The position numbers and the translations under genes were made by a program. Source: Thalassovita mangrovi (lineage in GTDB: Bacteria; Pseudomonadota; Alphaproteobacteria; Rhodobacterales; Rhodobacteraceae). Taken from it: a DNA stretch of 64,000 nucleotides. The notes below the pieces were generated by a model that was given only the letters and a program-made list of their open reading frames with translations, was not told where the DNA came from and searched no databases. The stretch spans positions 124,001-188,000 of the forward strand of contig NZ_WWEN01000003.1 in the NCBI RefSeq assembly GCF_009857745.1, written 5' to 3'. Below, in pieces: positions 1 through 8,264 of the stretch. Position 1 is the stretch's first letter, and each line of letters begins with the position of its first letter.

Positions 1-685
1 GACCGCCCAGGGCCTGCCCCATCAGATGCGCCTGGACCTCGGGCCAGCGCGCTTCGTCCTTGGGCAGCCCGTGGCGGCCGGTGTCTTCCAGCTCCATCAG
101 GTAGATGACCGGCAGGTTGACCTGGCTGTCGTACACGGCCCAATGCAGCAGGTAGCGGCGGCGCTCATCCCCGCCCAGCCAGACCGCGCGCGGGTCGTTG
201 CGGGCCCAGAACAGGTGTCCTTTGACCAGTTCCTCGTAATAAAGCCGCTGCGAGAGGGCGAATTGCAGCCGGGTCGGGATCTCCCGCTCGCCCACGATCT
301 TGCCCACCATCTGCCGTTTCAGCGCTTCGACCGAGGGCATGTTTTCCAGGTGGCGTTCGGCCTGCATCGCGTCATTGGCCATCACCAGCAGTTCGTTGAA
401 AACCGGGAAACCGCTGTCGACCGTGTCGATGGAAAGCGATCCGAAGAACTGCCCGGTATCGCGCCCGGCCAACAGGTATTTCATGCTGAGCGCACGGAAG
501 GTGAAACCGATCTCGGCCATGTAGCGGGTGAGGATCTTGACCTCTTCCGCGCCCAGATCACCCTCGGCCTGCATCTGCGCCGCGATGCTGCCCAGATGCG
601 AGGTGATGACCTCGAACTTGCGGAAATAGCGGCGGCTGGCGAAGGTGTCGGTCAGGCCGGCGTGGTCAGCTGATACGTCAATCAC
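1..685 (-). CDS. Unrecognised protein, 3' end cut by window edge
   Basis: An open minus-strand frame runs from a GTG at 685 off the window edge, giving about 228 visible residues. The GTG overlaps the TGA of the upstream two-TM gene (GTGA, 4 bp), and the frame uses GC-rich third positions throughout, which supports coding. The visible protein is soluble-looking and rich in Arg/Glu and aromatic residues, with stretches such as RYFRKFEVITSHLGS near the start and RRRYLLHWAVYDSQVNLPVIY near the visible end. I do not recognise a family. It is the third gene of a coupled operon with a coiled-coil protein and a small membrane protein, so it probably acts with them. The start is chosen only from the overlap; no separate Shine-Dalgarno is obvious. 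Confidence 0.6.
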   Translation of the reverse strand, partial: MIDVSADHAGLTDTFASRRYFRKFEVITSHLGSIAAQMQAEGDLGAEEVKILTRYMAEIGFTFRALSMKYLLAGRDTGQFFGSLSIDTVDSGFPVFNELLVMANDAMQAERHLENMPSVEALKRQMVGKIVGEREIPTRLQFALSQRLYYEELVKGHLFWARNDPRAVWLGGDERRRYLLHWAVYDSQVNLPVIYLMELEDTGRHGLPKDEARWPEVQAHLMGQALGG

Positions 686-999
686 TTTCGCAAACTTCCA
701 TCTGAATTGATGCCGCTCCACCAGACAATCACACTACCCAATGGGCCTTGGCTGCTCTTTTGCCACCGCTTGAAAAAATACTCGTTCTCAGCCATGTGCA
801 TTGCGACCCACATTCCCCTATTCAAAAGGGGACCAGCCCCAAGAAGCCAAAAGAAGAACAGAATGGACAGGGCGGCCAGTGGTCTCGCTCCTCCAGGACA
901 AGGGCCATTCTCAAAGGCGCATGGATCAATGGAATACGCCTTTACTCCCAAGGCGACGCCCAGAGCCATAAACATATAACAGCGACGGCGGAAACTCAT
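682..999 (-). CDS. Small two-TM membrane protein, unknown
   Basis: A 105-residue protein with two hydrophobic segments, roughly residues 8-22 and 43-63. It has a short Cys-containing loop between them (CAFENGPCPGG) and a polar, basic C-terminal tail. Its ATG overlaps the TGA of the upstream coiled-coil gene (ATGA), and its own TGA overlaps the GTG of the next gene, so translation of all three is probably coupled. Base composition is visibly lower in GC than in the flanking genes. No family is recognised. The placement between two soluble partners suggests a membrane anchor for the complex, which is inference. Confidence 0.65.
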   Translation of the reverse strand: MSFRRRCYMFMALGVALGVKAYSIDPCAFENGPCPGGARPLAALSILFFFWLLGAGPLLNRGMWVAMHMAENEYFFKRWQKSSQGPLGSVIVWWSGINSDGSLRK

Positions 1000-2075
1000 G
1001 CCCCATACAGGTTCTTGTCATGCTTCTCGACAATCGCCTGGAACCGGCGGGCGAAGCGTTCATCGGCCTTGGCCTTGGCTTCCAGCACCTCGCGGGCAAA
1101 CACCATGTGTTCCTCGTGCTTTTCCATCATGTCGGCCATGCGCTGGTTCGTCGCCGTGCCGATCGCGGCCATGGCGGCCTGCGCTTCCTTGTCGGTCTGC
1201 ACGCCGATTTCGTTGATCCGGTGCGCCACGTCCTGCTGCTGCGCCGTCTTCAGCGATTTCGACAGGGCGTCATACAGCACCACCCGTTGCTTGGTATCCG
1301 TCTGCAGCTTGTTGATCAGCACCATCTGGGTCGCCGCCTGGTTCTGCAGACTGTCCACCCAGGTCTTGCCCTTCTCGATATACCGCTCCAGCGTCTGGGA
1401 TTTGGCCAGCTTCACCTGCTCGGCCTGCACCAGTTCGTTATAGGCCTTGTTCATATCGGCCAGTTCGGTTTCCAGCTTGGTGCGTTCGGCCGCGTCCTGG
1501 GTGACCGAGATCTTGTTTTCCAGTTCGATGATCTTCGGGTCCATCGCCACGATCTGCGCGCGGGTGTCTTCCAGCTCGCTCACCGTCAGTTCGCGGTCGC
1601 TCAGCGTTTCGGACAGGTTGGTTTCGACCTGCACCTTCTGGTCGTTCAGCGTCGCCAGCTGGCTTTCCAACAGCTTGGTGATCACGTCCGATTTCGCGAT
1701 CAGATCCTGCAGCTTGTCGTCGATATTGGCGGTGCGCATCCGGTCCTGGCGCATCGATTCCGACTTCGCCCTGGAAAACACGCCGACGAAGCTTTCCCAG
1801 CCCGTCTTGTTGCGCATTTCGTCGAAATCCTTGGAAAAGGCGGCGGTGACGTCGTCCAGCCCCATGATCAGTTCGGCGATATTGGCGTTCATCACATCGG
1901 TATGGGCGTGGACGTCTTCCAGCGTGGCGTTTTCGATGTCGATCATCGCATCCTCGCCGGTGGATATCTTGCCGCGCGCGGTTTCGATGCGCGAAGTCAG
2001 CTCCGCGATCTTGGCCTGCGCTTCGGCCATCTGTTTCTGGGATTCCATCACCTGGGCATCGAAATTCGCCATCAT
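996..2075 (-). CDS. Long coiled-coil protein of unknown function
   Basis: A protein of 359 residues made almost wholly of predicted helical heptads rich in Ala, Gln, Glu, Leu and Lys, with no signal peptide or membrane segment. The middle (about residues 75-110, GWESFVGVFSRAKSESMRQDR) breaks the coil and could be a small folded element. The start is one of two adjacent ATGs (2075 or 2072) placed 5-8 nt behind AAAGGA; an upstream in-frame extension to 2144 has no ribosome binding site and is not used. The overall helical layout recalls TelA-type toxic-anion-resistance proteins, but I see no diagnostic motif and do not assign it. It is the first gene of a three-gene overlapping operon. Confidence 0.75.
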   Translation of the reverse strand: MMANFDAQVMESQKQMAEAQAKIAELTSRIETARGKISTGEDAMIDIENATLEDVHAHTDVMNANIAELIMGLDDVTAAFSKDFDEMRNKTGWESFVGVFSRAKSESMRQDRMRTANIDDKLQDLIAKSDVITKLLESQLATLNDQKVQVETNLSETLSDRELTVSELEDTRAQIVAMDPKIIELENKISVTQDAAERTKLETELADMNKAYNELVQAEQVKLAKSQTLERYIEKGKTWVDSLQNQAATQMVLINKLQTDTKQRVVLYDALSKSLKTAQQQDVAHRINEIGVQTDKEAQAAMAAIGTATNQRMADMMEKHEEHMVFAREVLEAKAKADERFARRFQAIVEKHDKNLYGA

Positions 2076-2242
2076 CTTCTTCCTTTGGGTCAATACCTTA
2101 GCGCATATATGGGGAATGTTATAATGATTTACATCCCCTGCCATGCCGAATTCATCAGGAGTGTGTCAAACTCAACCTAAAAAAGAAAGCGGCAAGACAG
2201 GCTTGCCCGGCGCCGGGGCTTGGCGCTAAATGCCTATGAATA

Positions 2243-2254
2243 ATTTGATCAAAT
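2243..2254. promoter_or_regulatory. 12-bp perfect palindrome before cupin gene
   Basis: ATTTGA-TCAAAT is a perfect 12-bp palindrome lying immediately upstream of the AAGGA ribosome binding site of the cupin gene. Its position fits an operator or the 5' edge of the leader. No regulator gene adjoins it, and the site may be chance in an AT-rich stretch. Confidence 0.3.
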
Positions 2255-2269
2255 CAAGGAATGCCCACC

Positions 2270-2605
2270 ATGCTCCATTTCCCGGTCACTGCCGCAGGCC
2301 CCGGCGAAACCGAACGCCCCGACGCTGGGAAACTGATCTCGGGCGATCCGGAATTCACCACCTGGAACCTGGAAGAGCGCGACGGGCTCTATTGCGGGAT
2401 ATGGAAATCGACGCCCGGCAAGTGGCGCGTCAGCTATGACGAATGGGAATATTTCCGCATTCTCAGCGGCGTTTCAGTGCTGACCGATGCCGAGGGGCAG
2501 GAAATCCGGCTGCAGGCGGGCGATGCGCATGTGATCCGGCCCGGGTTCAGCGGCACCTGGGAAGTGATCGAAACCACCACCAAGGATTACGTGATCCGCT
2601 TGTAA
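2270..2605 (+). CDS. Small cupin-domain protein (DUF861-like)
   Basis: An 111-residue single cupin. The fold signature is seen as the segment SYDEWEYFRILSGVSVLTDAEG followed by GDAHVIRPGFSGTWEVIE near the C-terminus, as in the cupin_3/DUF861 family related to the ureidoglycine aminohydrolase cupins. Members are often annotated only as cupin-domain proteins and the substrate cannot be read from sequence. The ATG at 2270 is preferred over the ATG at 2261, because AAGGA (2256-2260) is 9 nt from the former and directly abuts the latter. It is monocistronic or the first of two small plus-strand genes. Confidence 0.75.
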   Translation: MLHFPVTAAGPGETERPDAGKLISGDPEFTTWNLEERDGLYCGIWKSTPGKWRVSYDEWEYFRILSGVSVLTDAEGQEIRLQAGDAHVIRPGFSGTWEVIETTTKDYVIRL

Positions 2606-2685
2606 GCGCGCTTTTCGCTCATGCCGGCGCGGCCAGTCTGGTTTTCCGGACTTGCTAGTCATTGCGCCCCAGATAGCTTGACAGA

Positions 2686-3228
2686 ATGAACATCGAAAAC
2701 AGAACTCCGAGAATACCCGTTTGGATTCACCCCGTTGGCGTTCTCGGATTAGCGGCTCTGCTCGCAATCATGCTGGTCGCTCTGCAACGTGGCCTCGAAC
2801 CGTTCGACCGCCAAGTGCACCACATTCAGAACCTTCTGGTCATTTACCTGTTATGCGTTGCCATCGGGGCTTGCCTTTGGTGGGCCGTGCTTGGTTTGCG
2901 CCAACGAACGCCACCGGTTCCTTTGCTGCGTCCGGGAAGAGCACGCATTCTGGGAACTGTACTGCTATGGCTGTTCGTACCCGTGGGCTATGGCTTCGGT
3001 ATCCCCATTACCAATCTCTGGCTATGGGCGCATATCATTTTGAGGAAAGGCGCGACCGATCAGCCTTTAGTATTGATCTCCTTGACGCTTCTCATCCTTT
3101 GCTACGTCATTGCATCGACGCTCATCAGCGTGACGAAACGCGGGGGTAAACGCATACTCGCCTTTGTCATCGCGGGCCTCTGCATTGCATGCGCGGTCTA
3201 CATCGTGGTTGGAAGTGCCAGTCTCTGA
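2686..3228 (+). CDS. Multi-TM membrane protein, unknown
   Basis: A 180-residue, very hydrophobic protein with about five membrane segments (approximately residues 14-34, 48-68, 87-108, 126-146, 158-178) separated by short basic loops. No conserved motif is recognised. Base composition is clearly more AT-rich than in the creatinase gene beside it and codon use is less biased, which hints at recent acquisition or relaxed selection. The ribosome binding site before the ATG is weak. It converges with the creatinase gene. Confidence 0.6.
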   Translation: MNIENRTPRIPVWIHPVGVLGLAALLAIMLVALQRGLEPFDRQVHHIQNLLVIYLLCVAIGACLWWAVLGLRQRTPPVPLLRPGRARILGTVLLWLFVPVGYGFGIPITNLWLWAHIILRKGATDQPLVLISLTLLILCYVIASTLISVTKRGGKRILAFVIAGLCIACAVYIVVGSASL

Positions 3229-3273
3229 TCCTCGGAAAAGGCGTCAACCGGCACTCCCCAATGTTTCAGGCGT

Positions 3274-4482
3274 CTAGCCCACCACGTTGAAATCCGGCCC
3301 GTAGGGATAGCCGGTGATGTTTTCGTTGCCGTCCTCGGTGATCACCAGGATATCGTGTTCGCGATAGCCGCCCGCGCCGGGCTGACCGGCGGCGATGGTC
3401 AGCATCGGTTCCATCGAAATCACCATGCCGGGTTCCAGCACCGTGTCGATATCCTCGCGCAGTTCCAGCCCCGCCTCGCGGCCGTAGTAATGCGACAAGA
3501 CGCCGAAACTGTGGCCATAGCCGAAGGTACGGTATTGCAGCAGGTCGCGCTCGGCGAAGAGGGCGTTGATCTTCTCGGTCACCTCGGCGCAGCTCACACC
3601 CGGTTTCAGCAGGCTCATCCCGTATTCATGCGCGGCGACGTTGGCTTGCCAGATTTCCAGGCTCGCCGCGTCCACCTCGCCCACGAACATGGTCCGTTCC
3701 AAAGCGGTGTAATAGCCGCTGATCATCGGAAAGGTGTTGAGGCTGAGGATATCGCCCCTTTGCAATGCGCGGCTTGTCACCGGGTTATGCGCCCCATCGG
3801 TGTTCAGCCCCGACTGGAACCACACCCAGGTGTCGCGGTATTCGGCGTCGGGGAAGCTGCGCGCGATCTCCGCCTCCATCGCGTCGCGCCCGGCCATGGC
3901 GACGTCGATTTCCCGCACGCCCTCCTTCACCGCGTCGCGGATCGCATAGCCGCCGACATCGGCCACCCGCGCGCCTTCGCGGATCAGGGCGATTTCCGCG
4001 GGGCTTTTATGCATACGCTGGCGCATGGTGGCTTCATATACATCGGCCATGCGGATGGGTTTCAGGAAGGTCTCCAACTTGCCCAGCTGCAGCAGGGTTA
4101 GGTGATCGGCCTCGTAGCCCACCGCCTTGCCTTCGCCGGTGACCGACAGAATCGCGCGCCAGTAATTGTCGCGCTGCCAGTCGGTATAGGTGATGTTGTC
4201 GCCGTGGCAGCGCCGCCAGGGCTGCCCGGCATCGATGCCCGCGCTGATCGTCACGCTGTCGCTGGCGGTCACCACCAGCCCATAGGGCCGGCCGAAGGAA
4301 CAATAAAGAAAACCGCTGTAATAGGCGATGTTGTGCATCGAGGTCATGACGACGGCATCAAGGCCCTGGTCGGCCATGATCCGGCGCAGGCCCGCAAGGC
4401 GCGCCTCGTATTCCGCGGGCGCGAAAGGCAGCGGGGCCTTTTCGCCATTGTGGTAACGGTACATTTCTGGACGGGATGTCAT
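3274..4482 (-). CDS. Creatinase (creatine amidinohydrolase)
   Basis: A 402-residue protein of the M24 'pita-bread' fold that hydrolyses creatine to sarcosine and urea. It follows the Pseudomonas putida creatinase closely from memory, for instance in YCSFGRPY (60-67), YTDWQRDNY (99-107), WFQSGLNTDGAHNPVTSR (221-238) and FGYGHSFGVLSHYYGRE (320-336). The catalytic His232 is in AHNPVT. Glu262 (TALERT) and Glu358 (SMEPM), which orient the guanidinium group, are also present. The usual M24 metal ligands are not needed in creatinase. The start at 4482 follows a strong GGAGGG seven bases upstream; the long extension to 5694 only shadows the opposite gene. It lies divergent to an S58-family peptidase. 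Sarcosine oxidase genes are not in the window. Confidence 0.9.
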   Translation of the reverse strand: MTSRPEMYRYHNGEKAPLPFAPAEYEARLAGLRRIMADQGLDAVVMTSMHNIAYYSGFLYCSFGRPYGLVVTASDSVTISAGIDAGQPWRRCHGDNITYTDWQRDNYWRAILSVTGEGKAVGYEADHLTLLQLGKLETFLKPIRMADVYEATMRQRMHKSPAEIALIREGARVADVGGYAIRDAVKEGVREIDVAMAGRDAMEAEIARSFPDAEYRDTWVWFQSGLNTDGAHNPVTSRALQRGDILSLNTFPMISGYYTALERTMFVGEVDAASLEIWQANVAAHEYGMSLLKPGVSCAEVTEKINALFAERDLLQYRTFGYGHSFGVLSHYYGREAGLELREDIDTVLEPGMVISMEPMLTIAAGQPGAGGYREHDILVITEDGNENITGYPYGPDFNVVG

Positions 4483-4644
4483 TTCGACCCTCCTTGGAAA
4501 AGAAAGGTCCCGGCGTACAGGACGGGTTCCGGGCGCATGGCGCTTGCCATGTGGCGACGCCATCGCCCCGCCCTGATCCCGACCTTGCCGATCCCGCGCG
4601 ATCTGGCAAGATGTTTTGCGACATTTGACGAGGGAATTCAGACC

Positions 4645-5646
4645 ATGACCGATCAACCCCGCCCCGGTGCCCGCAATCTGATCACCGATGTCGCGGGGTT
4701 CCGCGTCGGCAACGCGCAGGATGCGGCGATCAAGACCGGCGCGACGGTGCTGGTGGCGGATGCGCCCTTCACCGCCGGTATCCACGTGATGGGCGGCGCG
4801 CCGGGGACGCGGGAAACCGATCTGCTGGCACCGGACAAGACGGTGGAGCAGATCGACGCGCTGGTGCTGTCGGGCGGGTCGGCCTTCGGGCTCGACGCCG
4901 CATCGGGCGTGGCGGATGCGCTCAGGGCGCAGGGGCGGGGGTTTGCGGTGGGCGATCAGTTGGTGCCGATCGTGCCCGGCGCGATCCTGTTCGACCTGAT
5001 CAATGGCGGCGACAAGGACTGGGCCGACAACCCGTACAAGCGGCTCGGGGCCGAGGCGTTGGCGCAAGCAGCGGCTGACTTCGATCTGGGCAGCGTCGGC
5101 GCGGGCACCGGCGCGACCACCGCCAATTTCAAGGGCGGGCTGGGATCGGCCTCGGTCACCTTGCCTTCTGGACACACGGTGGGCGCGCTGGTCGCGGTGA
5201 ACGCGCTTGGATCGGCGGTGGTGGGCGAGGGGCCGCATTTCTGGGCGGGGCCGTTCGAGCAGGGCGGCGAATTCGGCGGGCGGGGCGTGGCCGCAAGCTA
5301 TCCCGAACCGCACCTGCCGCCGACCAAACTGGCCGCCCATGCCAACACCACCATCGGGATCATCGCCACCGACGCCACGCTGACCCAGGCGCAATGCGCC
5401 CGGTTGGCGACCGCCGCCCATGACGGGTACGCCCGGGCGCTTTTCCCGTCGCATACGCCGATGGATGGCGACCTGATCTTCGCCGCCGCATCTGGTGCCA
5501 AGCCGCTGGAAAACCCCATCGTTGATACGCTGTACCTCGGCCATGCCGCCGCCACCTGCATGGCCCGCGCCATCGCCAGGGCGGTGTTCCACGCAAGCCC
5601 CGCGATGGGCGATCTGCAACCTTGCTGGTCGGACAGACACGGATAA
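4645..5646 (+). CDS. P1/S58-family (DmpA-like) peptidase
   Basis: A 333-residue protein of the DmpA/BapA family of self-processing N-terminal nucleophile aminopeptidases. Family signatures are visible as LVLSGGSAFGLDAASGV (about 73-89), GSVGAGTGA (149-157) and FKGGLGSAS (162-170). In this family the precursor cleaves itself before the Ser/Thr in the GGxG-S/T stretch, so Gly167-Ser168 is the expected processing site. Substrates vary between D-amino-acid or beta-amino-acid peptides and amides, and cannot be assigned. The ATG at 4645 follows GAGGGA. It is divergent to creatinase, so a shared amide or peptide degradation context is possible but unproven. Confidence 0.85.
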   Translation: MTDQPRPGARNLITDVAGFRVGNAQDAAIKTGATVLVADAPFTAGIHVMGGAPGTRETDLLAPDKTVEQIDALVLSGGSAFGLDAASGVADALRAQGRGFAVGDQLVPIVPGAILFDLINGGDKDWADNPYKRLGAEALAQAAADFDLGSVGAGTGATTANFKGGLGSASVTLPSGHTVGALVAVNALGSAVVGEGPHFWAGPFEQGGEFGGRGVAASYPEPHLPPTKLAAHANTTIGIIATDATLTQAQCARLATAAHDGYARALFPSHTPMDGDLIFAAASGAKPLENPIVDTLYLGHAAATCMARAIARAVFHASPAMGDLQPCWSDRHG

Positions 5647-5749
5647 GCCGGGCCAGCGCCAGTCCTCGGGGTGGCGCTGTGCAGCCGTGAGCATGGCAGT
5701 TTATGCCAGCCACATCCGGGCGCCCTGTCGGCGATAGAGCTTAGCTCAC

Positions 5750-5785
5750 CACAGCGGCAGCCCGGGGGGCGGACTGCCGCTGGCC
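5750..5785. terminator. Hairpin between convergent genes
   Basis: GCGGCAG and CTGCCGC form an inverted repeat around a GC-rich loop in the 190-bp gap between the convergent peptidase and hydrolase genes. There is no T-run on either strand, so it is at best a weak or factor-dependent terminator. Confidence 0.3.
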
Positions 5786-5834
5786 CGGCGGCCTTCGGCC
5801 TTGTTCCGGGCCGGAGTGCCTCGTTCCCGGCATC

Positions 5835-6629
5835 TTATCCCGGCAGCAGCAGCTCCAGCATCCGGCTGTCGGGATCGGCAAGCCCGTCGATCACATTGAA
5901 ATGGTGCTTGCCCGGATCGATATGCAGCTCGCAGCGCCAGGCCTCGGCCAGCGCGGTCGCTTGTTCCAGGAACACCGGCCGTTCCTCGGCACCGACCCAG
6001 ACCACCACGTCCATGCCGGGCATCGGCAGCATCAGGGTCGGGCTTTCCATCGCGGCATCGGCCATTTCCATCTTGAAATCGGCATTCATCGAGGTCTTCA
6101 CCATCGGCCTGAGATCGGCCACCGGCGAAATCGGCATGATCCGCGCCACCCGTACCGCCACCTGCGCCGGCAGCATCCCCGGCGTCGCCATCCGTGCCAC
6201 CAGGTGCCCACCCGCCGAATGGCCCGCCAGCAGGATCGGCCCCGACACCATCGCGGCGGCCTGCGGGATCATATGGGCGATCTGGCGGCTGATATCGGCG
6301 ATACGCACCTCGGGGCACAGATCATAGGACGGCATCGCCACCGCCCAGCCCTTTTCCAGCGCCCCGGCGGCCAGATGCGACCAGTAGGATTTATCGAATT
6401 TCAGCCAATACCCGCCATGCACGAAGACAAACAGCCCCTTGGCCCCGCCTGCGGGCTGGAACAGATCGAACACCTGCCGCGGGCTGTCGCCATAGGGAAT
6501 GTCCAGCTCGGCCAGCCCCTGTTCCAGCATCCCTTCGCGGAACCCCGCCGCGTCTGCCGCCCACCGGCCCGGATACGCCTCGGCGCCTTCGATATACGCC
6601 GCATTGGCGTAGGCATCGTCCAATTCCAT
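5835..6629 (-). CDS. Alpha/beta hydrolase, BD-FAE/formamidase-like
   Basis: A 264-residue alpha/beta-hydrolase. The oxyanion motif HGGYW is at about residues 75-79, the nucleophile elbow GHSAGGH in the middle, and a His near the C-terminus (KHHFNVID) completes the triad. HGGYW with GHSAGGHL is the arrangement of kynurenine-formamidase-like and carboxylesterase-like members, but no neighbouring kynurenine genes support that role. The ATG at 6629 is preceded by AAGAGG. Upstream in-frame ORF extensions to 7634 run antisense through gabD and are discarded. It is divergent from the aldehyde dehydrogenase gene. Confidence 0.8.
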   Translation of the reverse strand: MELDDAYANAAYIEGAEAYPGRWAADAAGFREGMLEQGLAELDIPYGDSPRQVFDLFQPAGGAKGLFVFVHGGYWLKFDKSYWSHLAAGALEKGWAVAMPSYDLCPEVRIADISRQIAHMIPQAAAMVSGPILLAGHSAGGHLVARMATPGMLPAQVAVRVARIMPISPVADLRPMVKTSMNADFKMEMADAAMESPTLMLPMPGMDVVVWVGAEERPVFLEQATALAEAWRCELHIDPGKHHFNVIDGLADPDSRMLELLLPG

Positions 6630-6710
6630 GTTTTGCCTCTTAGTTTTTCTGGACAACCCTAGCGCCAGATGTTTTGCCTGTGCCAGCACAAAAAACCGGA
6701 GGGCAGCCCG

Positions 6711-8192
6711 ATGCTGGATCAAAAAACCGATCTGAAATCTCTGTTGAAGGACCCGTCGCTTCTGGCGGAACAAGCGTTCATCGCCGGGGAATGGGTCGCC
6801 GCTGAAAACGGCGCGACCTACGAGGTCACCAACCCCGCGCGCGGCGACGTCATCGCCACCGTGGCGGACCCGACCCGCGCACAGGTCGCCTATGCCATCG
6901 AAAAGGCCGCCGAGGCGCAGAAGGAATGGGCGCAATGGACCGGCAAGGAACGCGCCATCGTTCTGCGCCGCTGGTTCGACCTGATGATGGAAAACCAGGA
7001 CGACCTGGCCACCATCCTGACCGCCGAACAGGGCAAGCCGCTGGCCGAAGCCAAGGGCGAAATCGCCTATGGCGCGTCCTTCGTCGAATTCTTCGCCGAG
7101 GAAGCCAAGCGGATCTATGGCGAAACCATCCCCGGCCACCAGCGCGACAAGCGGATCACGGTGATGAAACAGCCGATTGGCGTCGCCGCCTCGATCACGC
7201 CGTGGAACTTCCCCAACGCGATGATCACCCGCAAGGCCGGCCCGGCGCTGGCCGCCGGTTGCGGCTTCGTGGCGCGCCCGTCTGAACTGACGCCGCTGTC
7301 GGCGCTGGCCTTGGGCGTGCTGGCCGAACGCGCGGGCCTGCCCAAGGGCATCCTGTCGATCGTGCCGACCTCGGACGCGCCGGGCACCGGTCAGGAATTC
7401 TGCGAAAACCCGACCGTGCGCAAGATCACCTTCACCGGGTCCACGAACGTGGGCCGCATCCTGCTGCGCCAGGCCGCCGACCAGGTGATGAAATGTTCGA
7501 TGGAACTGGGCGGCAACGCACCCTTCATCGTGTTCGACGACGCCGATCTGGACGCCGCCGTGGAAGGCGCGATCATGTGTAAGTTCCGCAATAACGGCCA
7601 AACCTGCGTCTGCGCCAACCGGATCTATGTGCAAGACGGCGTCTACGACGCCTTCGCCGAGAAGCTGAAGGCCGCGGTCGAGAAGCTGAAGATGGGCGAC
7701 GGGCTGGAAGCGGGCACCGACCTAGGGCCGCTGATCAACGACAACGCGATCAAGAAGGTGCAGGAACATGTCGCCGACGCCACCGCCAAGGGCGCGCAGG
7801 TGATCCTGGGCGGCGGCGATCCGATGCAGGGGCCGGGCAATTTCCTGCCCCCCACCATCGTGACCGGTGCCACCAACGACATGCTGTTCGCCACCGATGA
7901 AACCTTCGGGCCCTTGGCGCCGCTGTTCCGCTTCAAGGACGAGGACGAGGTGATCGCGATGGCCAACGACACAATCTTCGGTCTGGCGTCCTATTTCTAT
8001 GCCAAGGACCTGAGCCGCGTTTACAAGGTGGCCGAGGCGCTGGAATACGGCATCGTCGGCGTCAACACCGGCATCATCTCGACCGAAGTGGCGCCGTTCG
8101 GCGGCGTCAAGCAATCGGGGCTGGGCCGCGAAGGCAGCCATCACGGCATCGAGGAATACCTCGAAATGAAATATGTCTGCATGTCGGTGTGA
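6711..8192 (+). CDS. gabD: NAD(P)-dependent succinate-semialdehyde dehydrogenase
   Basis: A 493-residue aldehyde dehydrogenase that oxidises succinate semialdehyde to succinate in GABA or 4-hydroxybutyrate catabolism. Seen directly are the cofactor-binding stretch PWNFPNAMITRKAGPALAAG (164-183), FTGSTNVGR (241-249), the general base Glu265 in MELGGNAPF, and the catalytic Cys299 in NNGQTCVCANR, the form typical of GabD. The ATG at 6711 follows GGAGGG; a 14-codon upstream extension lacks a binding site. A strong terminator follows. A related semialdehyde substrate cannot be excluded from sequence. Confidence 0.88.
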   Translation: MLDQKTDLKSLLKDPSLLAEQAFIAGEWVAAENGATYEVTNPARGDVIATVADPTRAQVAYAIEKAAEAQKEWAQWTGKERAIVLRRWFDLMMENQDDLATILTAEQGKPLAEAKGEIAYGASFVEFFAEEAKRIYGETIPGHQRDKRITVMKQPIGVAASITPWNFPNAMITRKAGPALAAGCGFVARPSELTPLSALALGVLAERAGLPKGILSIVPTSDAPGTGQEFCENPTVRKITFTGSTNVGRILLRQAADQVMKCSMELGGNAPFIVFDDADLDAAVEGAIMCKFRNNGQTCVCANRIYVQDGVYDAFAEKLKAAVEKLKMGDGLEAGTDLGPLINDNAIKKVQEHVADATAKGAQVILGGGDPMQGPGNFLPPTIVTGATNDMLFATDETFGPLAPLFRFKDEDEVIAMANDTIFGLASYFYAKDLSRVYKVAEALEYGIVGVNTGIISTEVAPFGGVKQSGLGREGSHHGIEEYLEMKYVCMSV

Positions 8193-8216
8193 CCGGCAGC
8201 ACAGGCAGGACATGAA

Positions 8217-8250
8217 AAGGGCGGGGCCTTGGCCCCGCCCTTTTTCTTTT
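8217..8250. terminator. Bidirectional rho-independent terminator
   Basis: GGGCGGGGCC and GGCCCCGCCC (8219-8240) form a perfect stem with a minimal TT/CTTG loop. On plus it is followed by TTTTTCTTTT, and the preceding AAAA gives a T-run on minus. It serves the converging gabD and RTX-Hint genes. Confidence 0.9.
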
Positions 8251-8264
8251 GTCCGCGTGAGAAC

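Noticed and set aside
26-673. 215-codon plus frame at the window start
   Set aside because: The minus strand has a better coding pattern, overlaps the upstream gene by GTGA and continues off the window.
2164-2169. Minus-strand TTGACA as a -35 box for the coiled-coil operon
   Set aside because: No acceptable -10 element lies 16-18 bases downstream; the match is probably chance.
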